From Alkalibacter saccharofermentans DSM 14828 (GTDB lineage Bacteria > Bacillota > Clostridia > Eubacteriales > Alkalibacteraceae), in assembly GCF_900128885.1 (NCBI RefSeq), contig NZ_FQTU01000019.1:1-31307 (forward strand): a stretch of DNA of 31,307 bases, read 5' to 3'. Below are positions 1-7,526 of the stretch, one piece after another. The translations under genes and the position numbers were made by a program. Each line of letters opens with the position of its first letter. Position 1 is the stretch's first letter. The notes under the pieces were generated by a model that made no database searches, was not told the origin of the DNA, and saw nothing but the letters and a program-made list of their open reading frames with translations.

Positions 1-2398
1 CGTCAAACACATATCCTGTCCTTGCTGCTACCGGCGCAGCTGCATCGCCTTCGTACAGCACGCTTTCTGTCTTTAATACGGTTCCGTCATAATCTTTGAA
101 TACTACGCTGTATTCATTTCTGTCGTAATAAAGCTTGAGAACCAGGCTTCCGTCCCCCTCTACATTGCCGCTTTGAACCGTGCCTTCTATATCCTTGTCA
201 AATGTAAATCCTACATAGCCTTTATCTGTGGCTGTCGCCACAGTATCCGTCGTTCCTGCAAGATTTTCCGTCTCTGCCAAGGTATAGCCTACTCCGTCTA
301 CATCCTGCTTGTAATGCTCCACCTTGTAGGCAGTATCCGTATTGACCTCATAAACTGCTTTAATCGTTATATCTGATTTGACATTATTAAATGTTCCACT
401 CCAACCAATAAATGTGTATCCCGATCGCTCTGCCTTAGGTGGTTTTGCATCCGATTCATACATTACCATTTCAGACTTCAAAATACTGTCATCATAGTCT
501 CTAAAAGCTACCTTGTATTGAATTCTATCATAATACAACTTCATTGCAAGGCTTCCATCACCTTTAATTGTCCCCTTAACGAGAGTTCCATCAACATTCA
601 CATTTAATTCAAAACCATCATAACTCCTGGCTTTTGATTCAACGCTGGAATCTGTTACACCTTGATAAGTCTCAGTTTCAACTAAAGAATATCCTTCTCC
701 ATTTGCATTTTGCTTATAGTGATTAATTTTATAACCAGTATCAGATTTGGCTTGCCACCTAGCGTAAACAACCTTATCTCCTACGCTTCCTTTAGCAATT
801 TCGTTACATAAATTGCCTCCTTCGTTTTTATCAAACCACCCTACAAACATATACCCTTCTTTTTCAGGTGCTTTTAAAGAAATAGCTTCAGACTCTATAT
901 TATAAGATGTTGGTGCATCAAAATGGTTTTTGCCTCCATTCAACTCATAATTTATGCTATAATCTTCAACAATCCATTTTGCATATAAAGTTAAACCATT
1001 TAATGGTACGGTATCTTTTCTAAAATTCCACTTTTCAGTTAATGCAGCATTTTTATACCATCCTTCGACTACGTAACCTTCTTTATTTGGGTCTTCCGGA
1101 ATGGGAATAGTTTTCTCAAATTCGCTTTTAATAGCTCCAATTTTGCTTCCACCATTTTCATTAAAAGCAATTATATACTCGTTTGCCTTATAATACGCAA
1201 ATACATCCATATCTTCAGTAACGTTGTCAAATGCTTTGTCCCATCCTTTAAAGCTATACCCTATCCTTGACGGATTTTTGGGTGGAATAGCGCTACCGTT
1301 TTTTTCTACATCAATTATCTTTAACAAAGTACTATCGAAATCAATAAACTTTACTTTATATAATTCTTTATCTTGGACCTCTTTATTATTATCATCTTCA
1401 TTTACCTTAGGCACAATGTTTGTTATTGTTTTGAGATTTTCTTCTTTCAAATAATTCATATCTATAAATGGATTATCCTGTAATGTAATTGTTTTAATCA
1501 CTGAGTTTCCTGCTACTTGTTTAGTGGCAATAGCTACAGCTTTTTCAACGTAACCTGTTCCATTTATATTGATTTTTGTATTAGAACGAATGAGTTTAAC
1601 GACACCTTCAGCATTTATGATCAAAATGGATTCTTCAGCATCGTCTTTGAATATAACCTCATCTATATTAGAATTTACTACTATATCAGTCTTTTGTGTG
1701 ACTATTAGTTTTTTTAAAAATCCATCGACTTCAACTATATTTCCCTTACCACTGACTTCAAGCAAATCTCCGGATCCTAAAATAACAAATTTGCTTCCTG
1801 ATGTCTCCTCAGAAATATTTCCTTCATCAAGCTTTGAATCTTTTCCTACAATAATGCTCGAATTTGAATTTTCGATTATCGCTTTTCTTATGTGTCCTTT
1901 ATCAGCAGTGACTTCTACATCGCTAGCCTCTACTTTTAGTATATCGATATTGCCTTGGATAATTACATTCTGACTTCCTTGTGCAACAGTCACATTATTT
2001 GCAATCGACTCATCCTCTATAACAATCCTGACATGTCCGTCTTCTCTTTTCACCTTTATTTCATTGATACGTGTCTTTTCTTGCAACAAAACACTGTTAA
2101 CTCCTCCACCAAATACATACAGCTTTTGAGCATTGATATTTTTTAGTGTTACTTCTCCATCTCCCACAGTTTGTTCGATTACTATTTTTTCAGCATTCCC
2201 ATCTTCAATAACTACATCTCCAACTTCGATTTTTACGACTTTATAGTTGTCTGACAATGTGTAGCTTCCTGATTCGTTTATTATCAGCGTAGATTCATCA
2301 GACCCCTCAGAGTTAATCAAAAAAGTACATCCTGTTATCAATATAATTGAAAATATCAACATCACTACACTGAATAATTGCTTGTTAGCGCTTCTCAT
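1..2398 (-). CDS. Large repeat-containing surface lipoprotein (partial, C-terminus off window)
   Basis: This open frame starts at the ATG at 2398 and runs off the left edge after about 799 codons, so the C-terminus is unseen. A good ribosome site (AGAGGGGG) sits about 7 bases before the ATG. The N-terminus is a lipoprotein signal: positive residues, a hydrophobic stretch and the lipobox LITGC with Cys24, so the mature protein should be lipid-anchored outside the cell. Residues about 30-340 are rich in short alternating hydrophobic/polar runs, as in beta-solenoid folds. From about residue 346 there are InlB/Flg_new-type repeats (GY.F.GW, LYAKW, VYARW). Two units of about 137 residues then begin near residues 551 and 684, each opening with YK(V/I)xHYKQ and containing LYYDR and FxDYD. 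Such repeats are common in Gram-positive adhesins, usually with LPXTG or SLH anchors, so lipid anchoring is a less usual arrangement. Adhesin or polymer-binding role is inferred. Confidence 0.85.
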   Translation of the reverse strand, partial: MRSANKQLFSVVMLIFSIILITGCTFLINSEGSDESTLIINESGSYTLSDNYKVVKIEVGDVVIEDGNAEKIVIEQTVGDGEVTLKNINAQKLYVFGGGVNSVLLQEKTRINEIKVKREDGHVRIVIEDESIANNVTVAQGSQNVIIQGNIDILKVEASDVEVTADKGHIRKAIIENSNSSIIVGKDSKLDEGNISEETSGSKFVILGSGDLLEVSGKGNIVEVDGFLKKLIVTQKTDIVVNSNIDEVIFKDDAEESILIINAEGVVKLIRSNTKININGTGYVEKAVAIATKQVAGNSVIKTITLQDNPFIDMNYLKEENLKTITNIVPKVNEDDNNKEVQDKELYKVKFIDFDSTLLKIIDVEKNGSAIPPKNPSRIGYSFKGWDKAFDNVTEDMDVFAYYKANEYIIAFNENGGSKIGAIKSEFEKTIPIPEDPNKEGYVVEGWYKNAALTEKWNFRKDTVPLNGLTLYAKWIVEDYSINYELNGGKNHFDAPTSYNIESEAISLKAPEKEGYMFVGWFDKNEGGNLCNEIAKGSVGDKVVYARWQAKSDTGYKINHYKQNANGEGYSLVETETYQGVTDSSVESKARSYDGFELNVNVDGTLVKGTIKGDGSLAMKLYYDRIQYKVAFRDYDDSILKSEMVMYESDAKPPKAERSGYTFIGWSGTFNNVKSDITIKAVYEVNTDTAYKVEHYKQDVDGVGYTLAETENLAGTTDTVATATDKGYVGFTFDKDIEGTVQSGNVEGDGSLVLKLYYDRNEYSVVFKDYDGTVLKTESVLYEGDAAAPVAARTGYVFD

Positions 2399-2529
2399 TT
2401 ACATCCCCCTCTAAAAATATTAATGCTTGAATCTTAAAAAGTACTCTTAGCAACAAAACTCCTTTCTTTGTATATTTCACTTGATCTATATTATATTAAT
2501 TTTAAATCATTTTTTTTAATCCGAAGGCA

Positions 2530-2546
2530 ATTTGTCAATGACAAAT
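2530..2546. promoter_or_regulatory. 17-bp palindrome upstream of the lipoprotein gene
   Basis: ATTTGTCA and TGACAAAT flank a single central A, making a perfect inverted repeat with 8-bp arms. A third copy of TTTGTCA lies at 2558-2564. The repeat sits about 130 bases upstream of the lipoprotein start and about 35 bases upstream of a TATAAT-like sequence on the minus strand (2490-2495). It may be an operator, but the regulator is unknown. The rest of 2400-2620 is AT-rich with no gene seen. Confidence 0.35.
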
Positions 2547-2620
2547 GCTGACACGCTTTTGTCATGGTTCAACATCCATTAAAAGCAGATTATCCTGCAA
2601 AAATATATTTTTTCAAAATA

Positions 2621-2661
2621 AAAAAGCTACCCTTATGCAATATGCTTAAGGATAGCTTTTT
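2621..2661 (-). terminator. Rho-independent terminator
   Basis: AAAAAGCTACCCTTA pairs with TAAGGATAGCTTTTT across a short loop. On the minus strand the hairpin is followed by a run of T, so it ends the frameshifted membrane gene that stops at 2675. Confidence 0.8.
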
Positions 2662-2674
2662 CCACTATATTTCT

Positions 2675-3415
2675 CTATTTGACACTTATAATTGCATTAG
2701 AATTAAAGGGATTTTTTCTGACTGCCAGAGAAAACAAATATGGATAATCAGATTTCAAATGTTCCATGTGACTGACCCATTGAACCAGTACAGCTCTAAT
2801 CGCTCTTTCTATATCTATTGCTAAATGATCTTTATCTGTTTTGGGCATATCTTCTATATTTTTCCTGGCCATGATTTCATCCGAAAGGTGAAATACAGCC
2901 CAAAGCATATCTGTAAATATTTCATGCTCTAGCAAATTGGGATTTTCCAATAGCCGAAGCACGAACATCCTGTGCTACCAAGATACTCTTTTAGATTAAT
3001 TAACTCTGAATCTTTGCATACAATGTGGAAAGTTGCGCTTGCTACTGCCTGCCTAGCTCGAGAAAAATCCTTTTGAGTCCATTTTTCGGAAACATCGACA
3101 AGGTTTTTAAGCTTTGACCTCTGGGTTTCAAAGCTCACGAGGTGCTTAATCAGTTCCGTCCCTGCCTCACTGAAAAAGGCTCCCACGGCCATGTTCGTCT
3201 TTTTAAGTCGCTCTCTCTTTTCTCTTGCCGATAGTACTTTCCCCAAGATTACAGTTACTATCGCAACTTGCAATGGCAAAAAAGCCATGTCCTGCAAAAA
3301 GTAAAAAACGGTATCTCTTGGAGATTCAAATCTTGCTAACTGATATGAGTAAATGCTTATAGACATAAACACCAATGCTGCAATACCTACAAATGTCGAA
3401 TTAACTTTTTCACAT
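2675..3415 (-). pseudogene. Frameshifted membrane protein gene, about 230 codons
   Basis: Two overlapping minus-strand frames read as one protein. The first part (to 2929) has a membrane segment near the N-terminus (IAALVFMSISIYSYQL), a second hydrophobic segment and a charged helix. The second part (from about 2968) begins MFVLRLLENPNLLEHE and continues with TDMLWAVFHLSDE and HLKSDYPYLFSLAVR. From memory this combination occurs as one continuous hypothetical protein in Clostridia. The frames switch near 2965-2985, where the downstream frame has a TAG just before its ATG. The 5' end is also odd: an excellent ribosome site (AAGGAGG, 3419-3425) precedes ATG at 3415, but that ATG runs at once into TGA. 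The membrane-protein frame, one base away, has no normal start there; its first possible start is TTG at 3375, which lacks a ribosome site. Two lesions suggest a decaying gene, or two sequencing errors. Function unknown. Confidence 0.65.
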
Positions 3416-3441
3416 CTTCCTCCTTAAATATGTCACCTTAT

Positions 3442-3585
3442 TCACAATATAAGAACAAGCAATAAAGCCACAAGAATAAATATAAGGCAACCACAGCCTC
3501 CACCTTTCTTTGTTCTTGCTTCTATGCCATCATCAACTAATTGTTCGATAACGTAAACGCCGGGAGCGTCCTTGCTATTCTCCAT
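3442..3585 (-). CDS. 47-residue membrane protein with Gly/Cys-rich motif
   Basis: A short frame starting at the ATG at 3585 encodes a polar N-terminal half (MENSKDAPGVYVIEQ) followed by KKGGGCGCLIF and a single hydrophobic C-terminal segment ending at TGA. The layout of a soluble head, a GGGCGC hinge and one membrane span at the end is that of a tail-anchored small protein. A weak ribosome site (GGGG, 8 bases upstream) precedes the ATG. It lies 26 bases upstream of the frameshifted membrane gene on the same strand and may share its transcript. I do not recognise the family. Being so short, it could be spurious, but the clear membrane-protein composition argues that it is real. Confidence 0.5.
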   Translation of the reverse strand: MENSKDAPGVYVIEQLVDDGIEARTKKGGGCGCLIFILVALLLVLIL

Positions 3586-3627
3586 CGCCAATCCCCAAGA
3601 ATATTGTCAAATGCTATTTACTTATAG

Positions 3628-3639
3628 TACCATATGGTA
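3628..3639. promoter_or_regulatory. 12-bp palindrome TACCATATGGTA
   Basis: A perfect 12-bp palindrome lies 14 bases upstream of the -35 hexamer of the next promoter, where an activator or repressor could bind. A palindrome with the same 7-base half (TATGGTACCATA) occurs at 27473-27484 upstream of the dehydrogenase gene. Function unknown. Confidence 0.25.
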
Positions 3640-3653
3640 TCAGCAGAACGAAA

Positions 3654-3682
3654 TTGTTTTTATGTGGATTTAGGTATATAAT
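3654..3682 (+). promoter_or_regulatory. Sigma-A type promoter for the 68-residue membrane protein
   Basis: TTGTTT (3654-3659) and a perfect TATAAT (3677-3682) are separated by exactly 17 bases. They lie 28 bases before the ATG at 3710, on the same strand. Confidence 0.6.
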
Positions 3683-3709
3683 TATGAAAAGATCAAAAGG
3701 AGAGGCAAT

Positions 3710-3916
3710 ATGAGAGTTTTAAATCCCAAAATTACAAATAGCGTTTTCTATATAGCAATTACAGTGTCAATCTACAATATACTTCAGATTTACTTAGCTA
3801 GAAGAAGTCTTCCTGCAGGCATGTGTCCCGTGGACAATAACTCCGCAGGAATCACATTATCACTTGCATTGATATTTGTCTATTTTGTGATGACATTCTT
3901 TACACTCAAGGAATAG
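3710..3916 (+). CDS. Small two-span membrane protein
   Basis: The 68-residue product has two hydrophobic segments: residues about 11-29 (VFYIAITVSIYNILQIYLA) and about 46-65 (AGITLSLALIFVYFVMTFF). The loop between them contains RRSLPAGMCPVDN. The ATG is preceded by a good ribosome site (AAAGGAGAGGCAAT) and a promoter with a 17-base spacer, and the gene is followed directly by a hairpin terminator, so it is a self-contained single-gene transcript. I do not recognise the family. The CPVDNN loop resembles that of small YbbA-like or DUF5684-like proteins only vaguely, so I assign no function. Confidence 0.75.
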   Translation: MRVLNPKITNSVFYIAITVSIYNILQIYLARRSLPAGMCPVDNNSAGITLSLALIFVYFVMTFFTLKE

Positions 3917-3925
3917 AAAAAAATT

Positions 3926-3954
3926 AAGCTGAAGGCTAATCGAGCTTTCAGCTT
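3926..3954. terminator. Bidirectional rho-independent terminator
   Basis: AAGCTGAAGGC pairs with GCTTTCAGCTT (one G-T pair) around a 7-base loop. T-runs follow on both strands, so it serves the small membrane protein gene on the plus strand and the YjbQ gene on the minus strand. Confidence 0.85.
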
Positions 3955-3956
3955 TT

Positions 3957-4361
3957 CTATCGTCCGCCTATTAGTTTTACATGGCATGCTCTATTTCTCG
4001 GTCCGTCAAATTCGCAAAAATAAATGCTCTGCCATGTTCCAAGCACCATCTTTCCATGGACTACCGGAATGCTTTGCGATACCCCCACCAAGCTTGTTTT
4101 TATGTGAGCCGCTGTATTTCCTTCCCCATGGAGGTACTTTCGATGGTTCCATGGATGCGCTTCATCAAGCTGCATCAAGATGTCATGAACAACGTCTGGG
4201 TCTGCCCCTTCATTTATAGTAATACCCGCTGTTGTATGGGGAGAGTATACAACTACAATGCCATCCATTATCCCTTCTTCTGAGACTGCATTTTCAATTG
4301 CTTGCGTGATATCTATCATCTGAGACCTTTTTTGAGTTTTTATTGAAATTTTTTTATGCAT
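3957..4361 (-). CDS. yjbQ: YjbQ/UPF0047 family enzyme
   Basis: The 134-residue product matches the YjbQ (UPF0047) family over its whole length. Hallmarks are SPHTTAGITINEGADPDV, the NHRKYLHGEGNTAAHIK stretch and the ending VVHGKMVLGTWQSIYFCEFDGPR. Known members are small trimeric cytosolic proteins with a His-rich metal-binding cleft; some have been linked to a secondary thiamine phosphate synthase activity, but the physiological role is unsettled. I chose the ATG at 4361 because AAAGGGTGA lies just upstream. A longer frame from 4379 would add six residues that are themselves encoded by this ribosome site. The gene is transcribed away from the MATE gene and ends at the shared terminator at 3926-3954. 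Confidence 0.9.
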   Translation of the reverse strand: MHKKISIKTQKRSQMIDITQAIENAVSEEGIMDGIVVVYSPHTTAGITINEGADPDVVHDILMQLDEAHPWNHRKYLHGEGNTAAHIKTSLVGVSQSIPVVHGKMVLGTWQSIYFCEFDGPRNRACHVKLIGGR

Positions 4362-4465
4362 TTTTTCACCCTTTTCCATAGTTTACATTTCTGTTTACAA
4401 AGCCCTACTTATATAATATCATGATACTTGCCACAAAAGGCGATTCAAGCCCAACGGAGGATAAA

Positions 4466-5830
4466 ATGACTAATTTGAAACTATTTTCGGGACTCAATGA
4501 CAAAGTATTTATAAAAACCATGCTTATGATAGCATTGCCGGTTATGCTCCAAAGTTTCACTACTTCCCTTCTAAATTTAATAGATACCGTCATGGTAGGA
4601 AAACTTGGCGAAATAGAGATCGCCGCCGTAGGCATAGCAAACCAGTATTTCTTCTTTTTCAACATGCTTCTCATAGGCATATGCGGAGGCTGCAGCGTAT
4701 TTATCGCCCAGTATTGGGGCAAAAGAGACTTAACTAACATAAAAAGGATTCTTGGTATAGGCATCCTGTCAATTGCAGCTTCTGCCTTTGTATTTGCTGT
4801 CATCGGTTTTTTTTACGCTGAAAATATAATATCCATTTTCAGCAATGACTCCATAGTCATAAAATCTGGTTCAAGGTATTTGAAAGTTGCAGTATTCAGC
4901 TATGCGTTTACAGGCATGACCTTTCTTTACAGCTTCTCCCTTCGCTCCATAGGAAAAGCAACTCAACCGCTTGTAATAAACCTAATAGCACTTGCTATTA
5001 ACATAATCCTTAACTACATATTGATATTCGGCAAGTTGGGAGCCCCAGCTCTCGGCGTTGCAGGGGCGGCTACAGCTACTCTAGTTGCCAGAATTATCGA
5101 GATGACGATACTTCTGATTTCCATATATGCACTAAAAAGCCCCTTAGCTGGAAAAATACGAGAACTTACAGACATAAGCACCAGCTATTTCAAGAGCACC
5201 TACAGGACCATACTCCCTGTAGTACTCAACGATCTTTGCTGGGGATTGGCAAGCCTCGTCTACATAGCGGTTTATGGAAGGATGGGAACTCAGGCAGTAG
5301 CAAGCATTCAGATATGCAACACGGTCAACAATCTGTTCATGGTGGTCGCCTTCGGCCTTTCAAATGCGGCTGCGGTTATGATAGGCAACAGCATCGGAGA
5401 GGATGATATGGAAAAGACTAAATCATATGCCAAAAACCTGGTCGCGACATCAATCCTGGCGAGCATTATTCTAGGATTGATACTTGCAATTTCCTCTCCT
5501 TATATACTTAATTTTTTCAATATATCAAGCCAAGTAAGATCAAGCGCCCAAATAATCCTTTACATGATTTCCGTGGTGTTTTTTATAAGAGTATTGGGAA
5601 TCATGCTTATAGTCGGAATACTTAGAGGTGGCGGAGATGCAACTAGAGCCCTTATCATTGAGGGTTTTACCATGTGGTTTATAGGTGTTCCACTGATTTT
5701 GGCAGGAGCCTTTCTGTGGAAGCTTCCTGTTCATTTGGTATATGCACTGGCAATTTTTGAAGAAATATTCAAATGTGCTATCAGTTTGTTCAGATTAAAA
5801 TCCGGCAAATGGATCAATAATTTAACGTAA
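4466..5830 (+). CDS. MATE family multidrug/cation efflux transporter
   Basis: The 454-residue protein is of normal length for the MATE family and has about 12 membrane spans in two similar halves. Family signatures include LPVMLQSFTTSLLNLIDTVMVGKLG near residue 30 and AAVGIANQYFFFFNMLLIGI after it, then FIAQYWGKRD and, in the second half, IGNSIGEDD. MATE proteins export organic cations or drugs in exchange for Na+ or H+; substrate cannot be told from sequence. I chose the ATG at 4466 because CGGAGG lies 5 bases upstream; the frame stays open to an ATG at 4421 with no ribosome site. A TATAAT at 4412-4417 may be its -10 box. It appears to be transcribed alone, with a strong hairpin right after the stop. 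Confidence 0.93.
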   Translation: MTNLKLFSGLNDKVFIKTMLMIALPVMLQSFTTSLLNLIDTVMVGKLGEIEIAAVGIANQYFFFFNMLLIGICGGCSVFIAQYWGKRDLTNIKRILGIGILSIAASAFVFAVIGFFYAENIISIFSNDSIVIKSGSRYLKVAVFSYAFTGMTFLYSFSLRSIGKATQPLVINLIALAINIILNYILIFGKLGAPALGVAGAATATLVARIIEMTILLISIYALKSPLAGKIRELTDISTSYFKSTYRTILPVVLNDLCWGLASLVYIAVYGRMGTQAVASIQICNTVNNLFMVVAFGLSNAAAVMIGNSIGEDDMEKTKSYAKNLVATSILASIILGLILAISSPYILNFFNISSQVRSSAQIILYMISVVFFIRVLGIMLIVGILRGGGDATRALIIEGFTMWFIGVPLILAGAFLWKLPVHLVYALAIFEEIFKCAISLFRLKSGKWINNLT

Positions 5831-5861
5831 GAAACCGGCATACTTGTTTTGCCGGTTTCTT
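5829..5861. terminator. Hairpin terminator between convergent genes
   Basis: AAGAAACCGGCA and TGCCGGTTTCTT form a perfect 12-bp stem with a 9-base loop. It overlaps the MATE stop codon and lies 33 bases beyond the end of the seven-gene minus-strand operon, so it can serve both. Confidence 0.85.
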
Positions 5862-5894
5862 AAAGTCTGTCATTGCGATATATGGAGTGCTGGC

Positions 5895-6434
5895 TTACTT
5901 GCTTTCAGTTGCGATGTATTCAATAGCTGCAACTGTGTCGTCCACAAAAATGAATTGAAGCTTTCCTTCTCCTTGCTCATAAACGAAAGCACCGTCCATG
6001 TTCTGGTAGTCTTCTCCGTATGTACCCAACACCTTATCCTTGGTGTCTCCAATATAAACACCTTCCGACGTAACAACGCTGTCATCCTTTAGTATTATTG
6101 CAGATACGTAATCGGTGTCTCCTGAGGGATATGTGTGCACTTCGAAACTGCCGTAAGAGTAGATTTTATCGATTCCGTCAAAGGCACAGCTAGGAGCCTC
6201 GAAATAGCTTCTTTCTTCACCTAATTTTGATAAAACCTCAGACGCTTCCATGTTGACTGTTATCAGCGCACCATTGTGCTCAAACTCATAATTTGCTTCA
6301 TCTTCCACCTCATCCTGCTGACCACCATTTTGTCCGTTTCCATTTTGATTTTCATCCACAGCTTCATCCGAACATGCCGCAAAGGAAAACACAAGAATCC
6401 CAATCAGCATGAAGCACAGTAGTATCTTTTTCAT
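5895..6434 (-). CDS. Lipoprotein, last gene of the dlt-like operon
   Basis: The 179-residue product has a lipoprotein signal with lipobox FAAC (Cys21), then a low-complexity acidic/Asn/Gly/Gln linker (residues about 22-47). A compact C-terminal domain contains FDGIDKIYSYGSFEVHTYP, GVYIGDTKDKVLGTYG and FVDDTVAAIEYI. Similar domains appear in clostridial extracellular lipoproteins, often without assigned function, and have a fold-like pattern of a small beta-sheet domain. It should sit on the outer face of the membrane. It follows the SGNH gene by 22 bases on the same strand and is followed by a terminator, so it is the last gene of the operon. Its position suggests an accessory role in handling the modified surface polymer; this is inference. 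Confidence 0.8.
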   Translation of the reverse strand: MKKILLCFMLIGILVFSFAACSDEAVDENQNGNGQNGGQQDEVEDEANYEFEHNGALITVNMEASEVLSKLGEERSYFEAPSCAFDGIDKIYSYGSFEVHTYPSGDTDYVSAIILKDDSVVTSEGVYIGDTKDKVLGTYGEDYQNMDGAFVYEQGEGKLQFIFVDDTVAAIEYIATESK

Positions 6435-6456
6435 CTTTATCTCCTCCGTTCTAATT

Positions 6457-7515
6457 TCATTCTCCTTTAATACTTTTTAGGTATCCGTATTTTTCAAGTT
6501 CTTTATATTGGCGGGTTTTCATCCCATGGTAAAATTCACACTTCTCTTCCCAAATCTCAGAAAGATCTCTGTCGTTTCGCCAATCTTTTAATCCATATCT
6601 ATCTTGAAGAAAGTTCCCTAAATAAATCGACAGCTTTTCAGCGCCCGTGACGTTTAGATGTAATCCTGCATCGTAGGTATCTACAGAGAAATCTATACCC
6701 GTCTCTTCTATCAGTTCTAGAAAATTTATATATTTAATGTCATGTCTATTAGCATAATCCACCATCTGTTCCTCCCACTGATCATACCAAAACGGGTACA
6801 GGCTCGGGGCTTTGATCAATAGAAGCTCGATATCGTTTTCCTTGCAAAGCTCAACCATCATATCCAGATACTTATATGCATTTTCTCCGAAATCATAATT
6901 CGGCAGTACCCTTCCCTCTGGTATGGTCTCTACCGGCTTGATATCCGCTCTCATATAGTAGCCATTGTGGAATCTTCGCTCTCTTTTAAGTGCTTCTGCG
7001 AAATCTTCTCTGCTAAGTTCGCTCCATCTGGAATGGTATCTCAAAATAGGGAAGACATAGCTTATCATATCCTCTTCCGGAAGCATTGATGCTCTGATGG
7101 ATTTAAATTTCTGAACAGATGGTCTCATGCCGTCAAGAGTCATCCTGTTGTATGCTTCATTTTGAGGCTGATCGTATTTCATCGCCAATACGCTGAATAT
7201 GACAACCTCTGGCTTTTCGTATTTCAAAGTCTCTTCTAGGAGGTAATAGCTCTGCCATATAAGCTGCTGAGCGCTTCCTCTGATAAAACTGGTTATTCCG
7301 TATTCTTCCCATAGAGTTATGGGTGAGATGTTTTCGTAAACCTCACAATCGCCAATGATTATAACGTCATGAGGAGTGTCCTCATGATAATATTCCTCTA
7401 TAAGGGCTCCTTCAACGATTCCTGTTGTATATTTGGGCATCAAAATTCTTTGCCCCAAACCAAGTCCTCCAAAGGCAATGACAAAGGTTAACGTAATGCT
7501 AAAGAATTTTTTCAT
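6457..7515 (-). CDS. SGNH-like (DltD-like) extracytoplasmic protein with Cys at the nucleophile position
   Basis: The 352-residue protein has an N-terminal membrane anchor or signal (residues about 4-22) and an extracytoplasmic SGNH/GDSL-type fold. Block I reads IIIGDCEVY, so Cys57 occupies the place of the usual Ser nucleophile. The C-terminal block is DAGLHLN (Asp282, His286), followed by GAEKLS. Between them IRGSAQQ and VIFSVLAMKYD resemble the Gly/Asn blocks of such enzymes. In the dlt, alginate and related systems an SGNH-type partner works with the MBOAT protein to move the acyl group onto the polymer; length and gene order fit that role here. It starts 11 bases after the MBOAT stop. 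Whether Cys57 is the working nucleophile is not known. It could also be a DltD-like protein that is structurally similar but uses different chemistry. Confidence 0.8.
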   Translation of the reverse strand: MKKFFSITLTFVIAFGGLGLGQRILMPKYTTGIVEGALIEEYYHEDTPHDVIIIGDCEVYENISPITLWEEYGITSFIRGSAQQLIWQSYYLLEETLKYEKPEVVIFSVLAMKYDQPQNEAYNRMTLDGMRPSVQKFKSIRASMLPEEDMISYVFPILRYHSRWSELSREDFAEALKRERRFHNGYYMRADIKPVETIPEGRVLPNYDFGENAYKYLDMMVELCKENDIELLLIKAPSLYPFWYDQWEEQMVDYANRHDIKYINFLELIEETGIDFSVDTYDAGLHLNVTGAEKLSIYLGNFLQDRYGLKDWRNDRDLSEIWEEKCEFYHGMKTRQYKELEKYGYLKSIKGE

Positions 7516-7526
7516 AAGAACTTCTC

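Noticed and set aside
2929..2985. Programmed frameshift in the membrane gene
   Set aside because: No slippery heptamer or stimulatory hairpin is evident, and the 5' end is also disturbed, so decay or sequence error is more likely.
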